64,000 nt of DNA from assembly GCA_964501785.1 (NCBI GenBank), contig CAZCUD010000018.1:1-64000 (forward strand), in the 5' to 3' direction. Of the stretch, positions 51,900-60,797 are shown one piece after another. The notes below the pieces were generated by a model that did no database searches, had not been told where the DNA came from, and was given only the letters and a program-made list of their open reading frames with translations. A program made the position numbers and the translations under genes. Origin of the DNA: DATBSK01 sp964501785. GTDB taxonomy: Bacteria; Actinomycetota; Acidimicrobiia; IMCC26256; PALSA-555. Numbering within the stretch: the stretch's first letter is position 1; each line of letters starts with the position of its first letter.

Positions 51900-52553
51900 G
51901 TGGATCCGGGCAGGGTCACCGATGCGTCTCCTGAGCCCGTGCTGTTCACGAGGAGACGCCTGGCACTCATCATCGCGCTCGGCGCGCTGCTGGTGATCAC
52001 CGTCGCGGCGACCGTTGCCGTCTCCGTCTTCTACTCCTCGTACCAGGTCCCGTCGGGCTCGATGGAGCCGTCGATCGCGCCCGGGACCTACGTACTGGCG
52101 CGCGACGTCGACGGGGAAGATGTCGGACGCGGCGACGTCGTGATGTACGAGTCACCGGTAGCCGGCGGACAGGGCCAGCCGGCGGGCTTCACGAGAATCG
52201 CCAGGGTGATCGCAGTCGGCGGTGAGCGGATCGCCACCGATGACGGGAGGGTCACGATCGACGGGCGAGTGCTCGACGAGTCCTACTTGGCGGCGCGCAC
52301 GAGGACCGACGGGCTCGAGCCGGTGACCGTGCCCGGCGGGTCGTTGTACCTGATGGGCGATTCCCGCCCATTCGCGCGGGACTCGCGGGCCGACGGCCCG
52401 GTTCCGGTGGGCAACGTCTCCGGTCGCGTCGATCTCGAGCTCCGTCTCGGGTTCTACCTGCTCATCGCCACCGGCGTCGTGGCGCTCATCCTCGCTGTGG
52501 TGGTGATCAGCGCCTTCACTCGTCGCAGCCGCCTGAGGCAGTCGCCCAGCTGA
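51900..52553 (+). CDS. Signal peptidase I-like membrane protein lacking the catalytic lysine
   Basis: The 217-residue protein has an N-terminal membrane helix (about 21-45), box B SGSMEPSIAPGTYVLA (catalytic Ser54), box C GDVVMYESP, box D and box E GDSRPFARDSRADGPVPVGNVSGR, and a second helix near the end. In box D the usual lysine before Arg-Val is Ala101 (RIARVIAVGGER), so the Ser-Lys dyad is broken. It may use another base or be non-catalytic. TACCCT (51888-51893) lies 6 nt before GTG 51900. The position directly after a tagged secreted protein is notable. Confidence 0.85.
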   Translation: MDPGRVTDASPEPVLFTRRRLALIIALGALLVITVAATVAVSVFYSSYQVPSGSMEPSIAPGTYVLARDVDGEDVGRGDVVMYESPVAGGQGQPAGFTRIARVIAVGGERIATDDGRVTIDGRVLDESYLAARTRTDGLEPVTVPGGSLYLMGDSRPFARDSRADGPVPVGNVSGRVDLELRLGFYLLIATGVVALILAVVVISAFTRRSRLRQSPS

Positions 52554-52767
52554 CGTGATAGGCGTCGAGGCGTTTTCGCGGTCGCTTCCGCTGGCTCGTC
52601 GTGTCTCTGGGAACACCGAGCCCCTGCCCCGTGTTGGCGCCGATGAACCCCTGGTGTCCCAGCACCCGGACGAACCAGGGGCAGTCCCGGGCGACAGGCG
52701 CCGGTCCAGAGCGCGAGCCTGGGAGCACAGCCCGTCGATCGGGTGCCGAACAGGAGGGACGCTCCAC

Positions 52768-53289
52768 ATGGCGACCAGCTCGGAGACCGCGATCCTCGCC
52801 GGAGGCTGCTTCTGGGGGATGCAAGACCTCATCCGCAAGCGGCCCGGCGTGATCTCGACCAGGGTCGGCTACACCGGCGGCGAGGTCGAGCACGCGACCT
52901 ACCGCAACCACGAGGGCCACGCCGAGGCCATCGAGATCGTGTTCGACCCCGACCAGATCTCGTACCGTGACCTGCTCGAGTTCTTCTTCCAGATCCACGA
53001 CCCGACGACGATGAACCGCCAGGGCAACGACGTGGGCACCAGCTATCGGTCGGCGATCTTCTTCACGACCGACGAGCAGCGCCGAGTCGCCGAGGACACC
53101 ATCGCCGACGTCGAGGCGTCCGGGCTCTGGCCGGGCAAGGTGGTCACCGAGGTGACGGAGGCGGGGCCGTTCTGGGAGGCTGAGCCCGAGCACCAGGACT
53201 ACCTGGAGCGCTACCCGGGCGGGTACACCTGCCACTTCGTCCGCCCCGACTGGAAGCTCCCGCGTCGCGCGGAGTCCACGACCGGCTGA
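52768..53289 (+). CDS. msrA: Peptide methionine sulfoxide reductase A
   Basis: The enzyme repairs methionine-S-sulfoxide. The 173-residue protein has the catalytic motif GCFWGMQ with Cys14 and the family motifs STRVGYTGG, HAEAIEIVFDP and QGNDVGTSYRSAIF. AGGAGG precedes ATG 52768 by about 10 nt. The 214-nt gap before it (52554-52767) shows no gene; the reading frame is open there but without a start signal. Confidence 0.96.
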   Translation: MATSSETAILAGGCFWGMQDLIRKRPGVISTRVGYTGGEVEHATYRNHEGHAEAIEIVFDPDQISYRDLLEFFFQIHDPTTMNRQGNDVGTSYRSAIFFTTDEQRRVAEDTIADVEASGLWPGKVVTEVTEAGPFWEAEPEHQDYLERYPGGYTCHFVRPDWKLPRRAESTTG

Positions 53290-53290
53290 G

Positions 53291-53329
53291 GCGGTGAGCG
53301 CGCGCCCGTCGAGGGCGCGCGCTCACCGC
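53291..53329. terminator. Perfect 17-bp bidirectional hairpin
   Basis: GCGGTGAGCGCGCGCCC and GGGCGCGCGCTCACCGC pair completely with a GTCGA loop. It lies between msrA and a convergent gene and includes the TGA of the latter (53323-53325). Confidence 0.75.
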
Positions 53330-53727
53330 AGTGAGGGTCGACGCCCTTCATGGTTCTCGATGAGCTCGATGAGGTAGCCGTCGGGGTCCTTGATGAACGC
53401 GACGGTGACCGGCCAACGATCGAGGTCTTGCGGCTCGCTCACCGACTCGCAGCCCGCGGCGATCGCGCGCTCGTACAGGCCCTTGCAGTCGTCGGTGTCG
53501 ACGTAGATCTTCCACATCGCGGTGCCCATGTCGATCGGGCCGCTCTGATCGTCGTGCTGCGCGAGCTGGATCCGCGAGCCGCCGGCCTCCGCCTGGAGCA
53601 CGACCTCTCTCGCGCCGGGGATCTCGGTGCGGCTCTGGACCGGGATGCCGATCACCTGCTCCCAGAACTCCGTCGACCGCTCGAGATCCGTGACGTTGAT
53701 GCAGTACTGACCCAGGGTGTTCTCCAC
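53323..53727 (-). CDS. Glyoxalase/VOC-fold protein
   Basis: The 134-residue protein has a VOC fold: INVTDLERSTEFWEQVIG, IQLAQHDDQS, and C-terminal VAFIKDPDGYLIELIENH with the metal His/Glu. The family includes lactoylglutathione lyases, dioxygenases and antibiotic-binding proteins; the substrate is unknown. GTG 53727 follows TAGGCT by 7 nt (plus 53735-53740), and the protein then begins with the usual first strand. Confidence 0.88.
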   Translation of the reverse strand: MENTLGQYCINVTDLERSTEFWEQVIGIPVQSRTEIPGAREVVLQAEAGGSRIQLAQHDDQSGPIDMGTAMWKIYVDTDDCKGLYERAIAAGCESVSEPQDLDRWPVTVAFIKDPDGYLIELIENHEGRRPSLR

Positions 53728-53811
53728 GGCGCGGAGCCTAGGTGCCAGGATCACCCGGTCGTGGCCGTAGTGTCCGGCGTGCCATCCCGCCGCTGAGCAC
53801 GAGGAGCAACG

Positions 53812-54621
53812 ATGCAGGTTCGCGAGATCAACGACGAGACGACGGCACTGTCGTCGGCGGTGCCGATCCCGATGGTCGGTGTGCTGCCCGTCAACGCGTT
53901 CCTCGTGAAGGGCGACCAGCCCGTCCTCGTCGACACCGGCATCTCACCCGAGCGCGACGACTTCATGGCATCGCTGCGCGAGCTGATCGACCCGCCCGAC
54001 CTCCGGTGGATCGTGCTCACCCACTCCGACAACGACCACGTGGGCTCTCTGGCGGCGCTGCTCGAGGAGGCACCGAACGCGCGCATCGTCACGTCGTTCA
54101 TCACCGTGGGCATCGCGGGCGTGGGCCCGGTGCCGATCCCTCCCGAGCGGGCGCTGATGGTGCGCGACGGCTCCACCGTCGAGCTCGGTGATCGCACCTT
54201 CACGGCGCGACGCCCACCGCTCTTCGACAACCCCGGCACGCTCGGCTTCTACGACGCGAAGCAGGACGTGCTGTTCGGCGCCGACTGCTTCGGAGCCCCG
54301 TTCTCCTCGCCGGACGGTGCGCTCGCCGACGACGTCGCGAGCACGCCGGCAGCCGAGGTGATGGCGGGGCAGCTCGTCTGGGGTGCCGTCGACAGCCCGT
54401 GGGCGCTGTTCACCGACGAGGCGGGCATGCGAGCGCGCTTCGAGCAGTTCGTCGCCGACGACCCGTCGCTCGTGCTCAGCGCGCACCTGCCGCCGATTCG
54501 CGCCGACCTGGCTCGACACGTGGAGTCGCTCACGAAGCTGCCGTCGGCCGCGCCGTTCGTGTCGCCCGATCAGGCCGCGTTCGAGGCCTTCATGGCCGAG
54601 ATGGGCGGCCCGCCCCAGTAA
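53812..54621 (+). CDS. Metallo-beta-lactamase-fold protein
   Basis: The 269-residue protein has the family's first motif THSDNDHVGS (HxDxDH with Ser for the first His side group), FGADCFGAPF, and a final SAHLPPIR. It resembles flavoprotein/ODP-type MBL hydrolases. GAGGAG lies 5 nt before ATG 53812. Substrate unknown. Confidence 0.85.
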   Translation: MQVREINDETTALSSAVPIPMVGVLPVNAFLVKGDQPVLVDTGISPERDDFMASLRELIDPPDLRWIVLTHSDNDHVGSLAALLEEAPNARIVTSFITVGIAGVGPVPIPPERALMVRDGSTVELGDRTFTARRPPLFDNPGTLGFYDAKQDVLFGADCFGAPFSSPDGALADDVASTPAAEVMAGQLVWGAVDSPWALFTDEAGMRARFEQFVADDPSLVLSAHLPPIRADLARHVESLTKLPSAAPFVSPDQAAFEAFMAEMGGPPQ

Positions 54622-54672
54622 TGGCGAGGTCGCGTCCAGCGACTCGGGAAGTCGAAGCGGTGCGACTCGGTG

Positions 54673-55269
54673 CTAGCTGCTGCTGAAGAGCTCGCCGATC
54701 TCGGTCGGGGACCGTGTGCCGTACTTGCCGAACTTCAGCCGTAGCGCTTCACCGGCGGTGGTTCCTCGAGTGAGAAGCGTCGTCGCCGCGACGGTACAGG
54801 TGTCGCCGTAGTTGGTGATCTGAGCGCCCGCGAGCGCACATTCCTTGACTGCGGGAACACCCTCGGCCATCGCGAGGACGGCCGCGGCGGTATCACGAGC
54901 GATTGCTGCAGGCACGTTGGCCGGAGGATCCGCGTCCAGACGTTGTGCGAACGCACGGAACTCCGACTCCGCGAGGTCGTACTGCGCAGCCAGCCCCGCG
55001 GCATCTGTGCTCGTCAGAGAACCGATCGCTCGAACCCCGCGTGCCGCGGTGTCGATCAATGCGTCGACTTCGGCCCTCGCCTGACGAAGCTTCTTCAAGC
55101 ATCGAGCGCGCGCCTTGCCCTCCTTGTTGGCGCATGGCTTTCGTGACTCGGCAACGGCCGCTGTTGCGGGAGTCGCCACGGTCAACGCGACGGCAACCGC
55201 GACGAGGATGACGGCGACGCGTGCGGTTCGGCATGGTCGAGATGATCTCGACGATCTTCCTGCCCTCAT
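54673..55269 (-). CDS. Secreted protein of unknown function
   Basis: The 198-residue protein has a signal peptide with an Arg-rich start (about 1-38), then an alpha-helical region with three or four cysteines (KPCANKEGKARARCLKKL, KECALAG, GDTCTVAA). No family recognised. GGGGGAGACG before ATG 55269 supports the start. Base use is less GC-rich than in neighbouring genes, so transfer is possible. Confidence 0.65.
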   Translation of the reverse strand: MRAGRSSRSSRPCRTARVAVILVAVAVALTVATPATAAVAESRKPCANKEGKARARCLKKLRQARAEVDALIDTAARGVRAIGSLTSTDAAGLAAQYDLAESEFRAFAQRLDADPPANVPAAIARDTAAAVLAMAEGVPAVKECALAGAQITNYGDTCTVAATTLLTRGTTAGEALRLKFGKYGTRSPTEIGELFSSS

Positions 55270-55379
55270 CGTCTCCCCCTGGAGCTCATGCAGATCAGAA
55301 CACGACCCCTGTGCCGATCTGGTGGCCCATGGGTAGCACACCCGAGCGGGATCGCCGCGTGCGAGCGTGAAGGCGTGGA

Positions 55380-55541
55380 TCAGGGTTCGGCGCTTCGGCA
55401 GCGGTCGTGGACGTGGCGCATCTCACCGCTATCGACGGTGAACTGGAGGGTGCCGGGGTCGGTCGCGGTCACCGGCTCTCCGCAGACCGCGCACGTGCCG
55501 ATCGGCGGCTCCCCGCTCTTCTGTGACTGCTGCTGGGGCAT
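55380..55541 (-). CDS. Small zinc-ribbon-like protein, 53 residues
   Basis: A short reading frame of 53 codons plus stop encodes MPQQQSQKSGEPPIGTCAVCG... with Cys17-x2-Cys20 and a later HVHDRC (Cys48), typical of a treble-clef or zinc-ribbon. The protein ends RRSAEP-like with charged residues. GAGGTG lies 5-6 nt before ATG 55541 on the minus strand. It is below the usual ORF-length cutoff. Confidence 0.6.
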   Translation of the reverse strand: MPQQQSQKSGEPPIGTCAVCGEPVTATDPGTLQFTVDSGEMRHVHDRCRSAEP

Positions 55542-55628
55542 GACACACCTCGCGTCGCGGCGATCGATTGTCGCATGCGCTCGACGGCACCACCGGACGC
55601 GAGCCCGCTCCTCGCCCAGTGCGGCTCA

Positions 55629-56255
55629 TCACGCGCCCGACTCGACGTCGAACTGGTCGACCGCGTCGGTGATCAGGCGCGCGAACGCGAGCTGCCCGGC
55701 CGGGGTCAGGTGCGGTCCGCCGGCGTCGAGCCACGCCGGGTGACCGGCGAACTCGTCGCTGAAGTCGACGACCTCGACGTCGGCGCGGCGACTCGCCGCC
55801 GTCTCGAGCGCGACGTTCACCCGCTCCGCGCCCTGTGGGTAGGTCGGCCCGGTCTGCACGTTCAACCACAGGACCTGTTCGGCGGGGTCCAACGCGTCGA
55901 GCGCGGTCTGGATCTGCGCGTCGAGCTCGGGGCACACGCCGTCGGTGCAGTCGTTGGTGCCGAGCTCGACCACGACGATGGACGGGTCGTGCTCGGCGAG
56001 CAGCCGGGGCAGCGCGGCGGTCCACTGGCCGATGGCGCTGCCGCCGTAGGCGACGACCGTCGGCGCCCAGCCGCGCTGCTCCAAGGACGAGCGCACCTCG
56101 TCGGCCGACTGGTTGAGGATCGAGTCGCCGAGCACGAGGACCCGGGGGGTCTCGACGGTGGACGCGCAGGAGACGAGCACGCTCACCGCGACGATCAGCC
56201 CGAGGACGGGTGCGACACGACGGACGGCGCGCGACCGCGATGCGCTCGAAGGCAC
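55629..56255 (-). CDS. SGNH/GDSL-family lipase/esterase, predicted lipoprotein
   Basis: The 208-residue protein has a signal peptide ending in a lipobox-like VLVSC (Cys30), the SGNH block I GDSILNQ with the catalytic Ser, block III GTNDC with Asn, and the C-terminal block V GGPHLTPAG with catalytic His. It probably acts on cell-surface or exported esters. GTG 56255 was chosen; a longer frame starting at 56360 would overlap the divergent gene's start codon. Confidence 0.8.
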   Translation of the reverse strand: MPSSASRSRAVRRVAPVLGLIVAVSVLVSCASTVETPRVLVLGDSILNQSADEVRSSLEQRGWAPTVVAYGGSAIGQWTAALPRLLAEHDPSIVVVELGTNDCTDGVCPELDAQIQTALDALDPAEQVLWLNVQTGPTYPQGAERVNVALETAASRRADVEVVDFSDEFAGHPAWLDAGGPHLTPAGQLAFARLITDAVDQFDVESGA

Positions 56256-56358
56256 CTGGTGTCCGTACCCGTCGGCGAGCGGCTTCAACCGCGCACCGAG
56301 CCAGGGGAGTGCGACCGCGGCGGTGAGCGGCGGCAGACGGGATCGGTAAGGTCGGGAC

Positions 56359-57369
<1,011 letters not shown>

Positions 57370-57375
57370 CCGTCC

Positions 57376-57397
57376 CGGGCTCGCCTCGAGCCCGTTT
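57376..57397 (+). terminator. Rho-independent-type terminator
   Basis: CGGGCTCG and CGAGCCCG form an 8-bp stem with a CCT loop, followed by TTT. It lies 7 nt after the DUF1801 gene stop. Confidence 0.6.
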
Positions 57398-57410
57398 CCC
57401 AAGTCTTCCA

Positions 57411-57428
57411 CGGGGCAGATCTGCCCCG
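57411..57428. promoter_or_regulatory. Perfect 18-bp palindrome upstream of the LysM gene
   Basis: CGGGGCAGATCTGCCCCG is a full palindrome with no spacer. It is 95 nt upstream of the LysM start, between it and the terminator of the DUF1801 gene. It could be a repressor site or part of a hairpin. Confidence 0.45.
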
Positions 57429-57523
57429 CGTGCGCCCGTCCGGTCGCGGGCGCGATCCTGGACGGGTCAAGGAAGCGTCCGAATCGTCCGATCCTGAGGT
57501 GGTCGACACCCGCAGGAGGGACG

Positions 57524-58198
57524 TTGGAGCACAGCCCGCCGGCAAGCGTGCCGCGCTCGGAGCGGCAGCGGTCGCGACGCCAGGCTCGTCGAGCCCGGCG
57601 GCGTGGACCCACCGGGGTCGTCCTCGTCCTCTTGCTCCTCGTCGTGGCCGGAGGCGTGGCGATGCTCGTCGTCCTCGGCGGCGGCGGTGACGGCGGCTCC
57701 GTGGCCACCGAGGCTCGGGCTCCGAGCGGATCGGCGTCCGCGGAGTCGACGAGCACGACGACCACCACGACCCGAGCGCCGATCAACTACACCGTGGCTC
57801 GCGGCAACACCCTGACCGCGCTCGCCCGGGTGTTCGGCGTGCGCACGTCGGCGATCCTCGACGCCAACGAGGGCCTCGACCCCGACAACCTCGTCGAGGG
57901 CCAGGTGCTGGTGATCCCGCCGCCCGACCCGATCGCCCTCGTCGTGTCACCGCGCAAGCCGCGTGTGGGCGGGAGCATCGAGATCGAGCTCACCGGCGCC
58001 AAGGAGTACGAGAACGTGCGCTTCCAGATCGACCGGCCGACCGGTCCGTTCATCGGCCCCGCACACAGCACGAACGAGGACGGCGACGTGAGCACCAGCT
58101 ATCAGCTCGGCATCGCCGATCCCGAGGGCGTGTACACGGTGACCGCGGCCGGCGACCAGGGCACGTCGGTGCAGACGACGTTCGAGGTGGTGCGCTGA
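57524..58198 (+). CDS. Membrane-anchored LysM protein
   Basis: A basic N-terminus (RSRRQARRARRRG) precedes one transmembrane helix (about 31-52), a Thr/Ser-rich linker, a LysM domain (about 88-132, YTVARGNTLTALARVFGV...LVEGQVLVIP) and a C-terminal beta domain. The LysM domain binds peptidoglycan glycan chains. TTG 57524 was chosen because AGGAGGG lies just upstream; the frame has no ATG or GTG nearby. Confidence 0.8.
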   Translation: MEHSPPASVPRSERQRSRRQARRARRRGPTGVVLVLLLLVVAGGVAMLVVLGGGGDGGSVATEARAPSGSASAESTSTTTTTTRAPINYTVARGNTLTALARVFGVRTSAILDANEGLDPDNLVEGQVLVIPPPDPIALVVSPRKPRVGGSIEIELTGAKEYENVRFQIDRPTGPFIGPAHSTNEDGDVSTSYQLGIADPEGVYTVTAAGDQGTSVQTTFEVVR

Positions 58199-58214
58199 CG
58201 AGCGGCTGCCACCG

Positions 58215-58233
58215 GGCGCGCGTCGAGCGCGCC
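58215..58233. terminator. Bidirectional hairpin between convergent genes
   Basis: GGCGCGC and GCGCGCC pair with a GTCGA loop. It lies between the LysM gene stop (58198) and the stop of the minus-strand gene (58241). Confidence 0.5.
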
Positions 58234-58240
58234 GCGGCCG

Positions 58241-58501
58241 CTAGAGGCCCAGGTCGCCGTAGGTGTTGCAGAGCCCGAACGCGGTGATCGTGAGGAACGC
58301 CGCGATCACGGTCCACACCACGGCGCGCCGCCAGCCGCGCAGCACCTGACCGCCTGCCGGCGTCGCCATGTACCAGCTCGGGAGCAGCCCCTCGGGGCTC
58401 GTCCCGAGCACCTCGTGGAGCGGCGGTGCGTCGGGTGGGACGACGGCGTCGGGATCCGCGGCGACCGCGAGCCGCTCGAGCTCGGTGTCGGACGTCGCCA
58501 T
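58241..58501 (-). CDS. Small protein with one C-terminal transmembrane helix
   Basis: The 86-residue protein has a charged soluble N-terminus (DTELERLAVAADPDAVVPPDAPPLHEVLG) and one hydrophobic helix near the end (VVWTVIAAFLTITAFGL). Function unknown. ATG 58501 was preferred over upstream ATGs that add a disordered tail. It lies beside the ClC gene on the same strand. Confidence 0.6.
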   Translation of the reverse strand: MATSDTELERLAVAADPDAVVPPDAPPLHEVLGTSPEGLLPSWYMATPAGGQVLRGWRRAVVWTVIAAFLTITAFGLCNTYGDLGL

Positions 58502-58619
58502 CGGGGCCGATCGTGGCATCGACGGGTCTCCGGCGCCACCACCGCGCCCGGATGACGAGCCGGGACGGTCCGGCTCGCGTCGTAGCGCACGCATCGGCAC
58601 GCCGAAGCGAGCATGCGCG

Positions 58620-59930
58620 CTACGGCGCGGGCACGTCCGAGCGGCGCTCGAACTGAGCGCCGCTGACCGAGTACCGGCCCATGAGGAGCTGCGACACCGC
58701 CGTCGCGATCAAGGCGGGGACGATGAACCCGGGGCCGCGACTCGCCTCCGCGACGAAGACCACCGCCGCGATCGGCGTGCGGTAGCCGGCGCCGAGGAAC
58801 GCGGCCGCGCCGACGACCGCGAACAGCGAGGTGCCGGTGCCGATCAGCCCCTCGGCGACGCGGCCGACGAGCCATCCGAGCGTCACGAGCGGGATGAACA
58901 AGCCGCCCGCGCCGCCACCGGTGACGGTGGCGAGCACGGCGAGCGTCTCGAGCACGAGCAGGAGCGCGACGAGCTCGGTCGCGCGACCCGCGTCCAACGA
59001 CCAGGTGATCGCCTGGTAGCCGGGTCCGATCGTGAGGGGAGCGTCGAAGGCGGCGACCGCGATCGCGGCGAGGCCGGCGAGCACCAGTCCGGAGACGACG
59101 ATCCGCACGAGCGGGCGCGGCAGGCTCTGGAGCTGCTTGCACCGGCGGGTCAGCATCGCGAACCCCCGGGCCCCCAGCCCGGCGACGACGCCGAGCGCGA
59201 CCGCGCCGAGCAGGTCGGCGGTGTTGAAGCCGGGGTTGCCGACGACGCGCAGCAACGGCTCGGTGCCGTTGATCGCGATGAACACGAGGTACGACGCCGC
59301 CGAGCCGATCAGCGCGGGCACCACCGCGTGGGCTGCGGTGTCTTGCTGGTAGGGGACCTCGAGCGCGAACACCGCCCCCGTCGCGGGTGCCTTGAAGATG
59401 GCGGCGACGCCGGCCGCGGCGCCGGCGACGAGGAGCACGTGGCGGTCGGCGTGGGTGAAGAAGCGACGCCACCGCGACTGGATCCAGCTGCCGATGGTCG
59501 CACCCATGTAGATCGACGGACCCTCGAACCCCATCGCGCCGCCGCTGCCGAGCGTCACGGCCGACGCGGTGACGCGGGCCCCGACCGTGCGCGCGTCCGA
59601 CGGATCGGGGCGGCCGTGGTAGTCGCGCAGGTACGCGTCGGCGATGTCGGGCGACGCGCGGCGCCCGACATAGCGCAGCACGAGCCAGGCGACGACGAGG
59701 CCCACGCCGGGGACGAAGACGACGACCGCGGTCGGGAGGGTGCGCACCCAGTCGAGCACGACCTCCAGCGTCAGCCGCTCGAAGCCGACCACGGCCAGCC
59801 CGGTGAGCACGCCGGTCGCGCCGGCGAGCACGACGACCCGTTGCCACCGGTGGTGCACTCGCCGCAGGCGCTCCCGGGAGACGTCGACCGGCGGCAACCA
59901 GGTGGGGCGGCGCGGCGGGTCGAGCGACAT
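58620..59930 (-). CDS. ClC-family chloride channel or antiporter
   Basis: The 436-residue protein has about ten hydrophobic segments and the family motifs GSGGAMGFEGPSIYMG (with the gating Glu of the G-x-EGP motif), VTGGGAGGLFIPLVTLG and GAGYRTPIAAVVFVAE. The GSGIP chloride-selectivity motif is not evident. It may be a channel, an H+/Cl- exchanger or a fluoride-type homologue. The ATG at 59930 has AGAGGAT 8 nt upstream; a GTG at 59969, directly after the previous gene stop, is possible. Confidence 0.92.
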   Translation of the reverse strand: MSLDPPRRPTWLPPVDVSRERLRRVHHRWQRVVVLAGATGVLTGLAVVGFERLTLEVVLDWVRTLPTAVVVFVPGVGLVVAWLVLRYVGRRASPDIADAYLRDYHGRPDPSDARTVGARVTASAVTLGSGGAMGFEGPSIYMGATIGSWIQSRWRRFFTHADRHVLLVAGAAAGVAAIFKAPATGAVFALEVPYQQDTAAHAVVPALIGSAASYLVFIAINGTEPLLRVVGNPGFNTADLLGAVALGVVAGLGARGFAMLTRRCKQLQSLPRPLVRIVVSGLVLAGLAAIAVAAFDAPLTIGPGYQAITWSLDAGRATELVALLLVLETLAVLATVTGGGAGGLFIPLVTLGWLVGRVAEGLIGTGTSLFAVVGAAAFLGAGYRTPIAAVVFVAEASRGPGFIVPALIATAVSQLLMGRYSVSGAQFERRSDVPAP

Positions 59931-59972
59931 CGGCCGATCCTCTCGCACCAGCGGGGTCGGACGCGCCACCCC

Positions 59973-60428
59973 TCAGGCTGGGTCGGCGGCTTCGGACTCG
60001 AGGATCTGCTTCAGACGGCTCAGGTCCTTGTGGTTCGCGCGTCGCATGGCCGGTGCCATCAAGGGCGCAACCAGCTTGGAGAAGCCGGCGGGCTCGCCCC
60101 GGTTGCGGAGCGTCATCAGGGTCGCGTCGTCCCCCGCCCGAGCCCACGTGTAGGTGGTCTCCATCGGGAACGGGCCCTCGGCGGTGCGCATCACGAGCCG
60201 CTCGCCGGGCGCGAGCTCGACGAGCTCGTAGGTGTACTCGAGGCGTCGCCCGAGGAAGCGAGCGACGAACGCGACCTGGGTGCCGACGCGGGCGGGAGGC
60301 GGTGTGATCCAGGCGACCGAATCGATGTTCACGTACCACTCGGGGGCGTTCGCCGGGTCGGCCGCGTAGGCGGCCACCTGGTCGGGCGGCCGGGCGATGA
60401 CGATCTCGGTCTGCACGTCGACGCTCAT
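59973..60428 (-). CDS. SRPBCC / polyketide-cyclase-like protein
   Basis: The 151-residue protein has a START/SRPBCC pattern: IVIARPPDQVAAYAADPANAPEWY opening, GTQVAFVARFLGRRLEYTYELVELAPGERLVMR middle, and a C-terminal helix. Such folds bind hydrophobic ligands. It is divergent from the ArsR gene and reads from a promoter (-35 TTGCTT, -10 CAGTAT) that overlaps the same palindrome. ClC may be translated from the same transcript. Confidence 0.85.
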   Translation of the reverse strand: MSVDVQTEIVIARPPDQVAAYAADPANAPEWYVNIDSVAWITPPPARVGTQVAFVARFLGRRLEYTYELVELAPGERLVMRTAEGPFPMETTYTWARAGDDATLMTLRNRGEPAGFSKLVAPLMAPAMRRANHKDLSRLKQILESEAADPA

Positions 60429-60479
60429 CGAGAGATACTGTCACTTGACACTTACGTAAGCAAATACTAACTTATGCTC
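60429..60479. promoter_or_regulatory. Divergent ArsR/SRPBCC promoters around a shared palindrome
   Basis: On the plus strand TTGACA (60445-60450) and TAACTT (60468-60473) are 17 bp apart, and TAACTT lies 6 nt from GTG 60480. On the minus strand TTGCTT (plus 60458-60463) and CAGTAT (60435-60440) are also 17 bp apart, 6 nt from the ATG. The palindrome CTTACGTAAG (60451-60460) lies between the -35 and -10 boxes of both, so one repressor could control both. Confidence 0.75.
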
Positions 60480-60797
60480 GTGGATGCGGCACTCAAGGCC
60501 CTCGCCGAGCCCCGACGTCGGGAGATCCTGCGACTCGTCTGGTCGCAGGAGCTGCCGGCCACGGCCATCGCCGAGCACTTCGTCGACGTCACCCGCCCGG
60601 CGATCTCCCAGCACCTGGGCGTGCTGCGGGAGGCCGGGCTCGTGAGCGAGCGACGCGACGGCACCCGCCGCCTCTACCAGGCCCGTCCCGACGAGCTGCG
60701 CAAGCTCCGGGACGAGCTCGACGACTACTGGACCAGCGGGCTCGAGCGACTGCGCGACGTCGCCGAGGCCGCCCAAGCACAGAAAGAGAGGTCGTGA
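60480..60797 (+). CDS. ArsR-family transcriptional regulator
   Basis: The 105-residue protein (or 107 from ATG 60474) is a winged HTH of ArsR type: LKALAEPRRREILRL, AIAEHFVDVTRPAISQHLGVLREAGLVSERRDGTRRLYQ. No metal-binding cysteine pair is visible, so it probably senses a non-metal signal, as in ArsR-AHSA1 pairs. GTG 60480 is preferred because the -10 box TAACTT would place the start of transcription after ATG 60474. It likely represses itself and the divergent SRPBCC gene. Confidence 0.9.
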   Translation: MDAALKALAEPRRREILRLVWSQELPATAIAEHFVDVTRPAISQHLGVLREAGLVSERRDGTRRLYQARPDELRKLRDELDDYWTSGLERLRDVAEAAQAQKERS

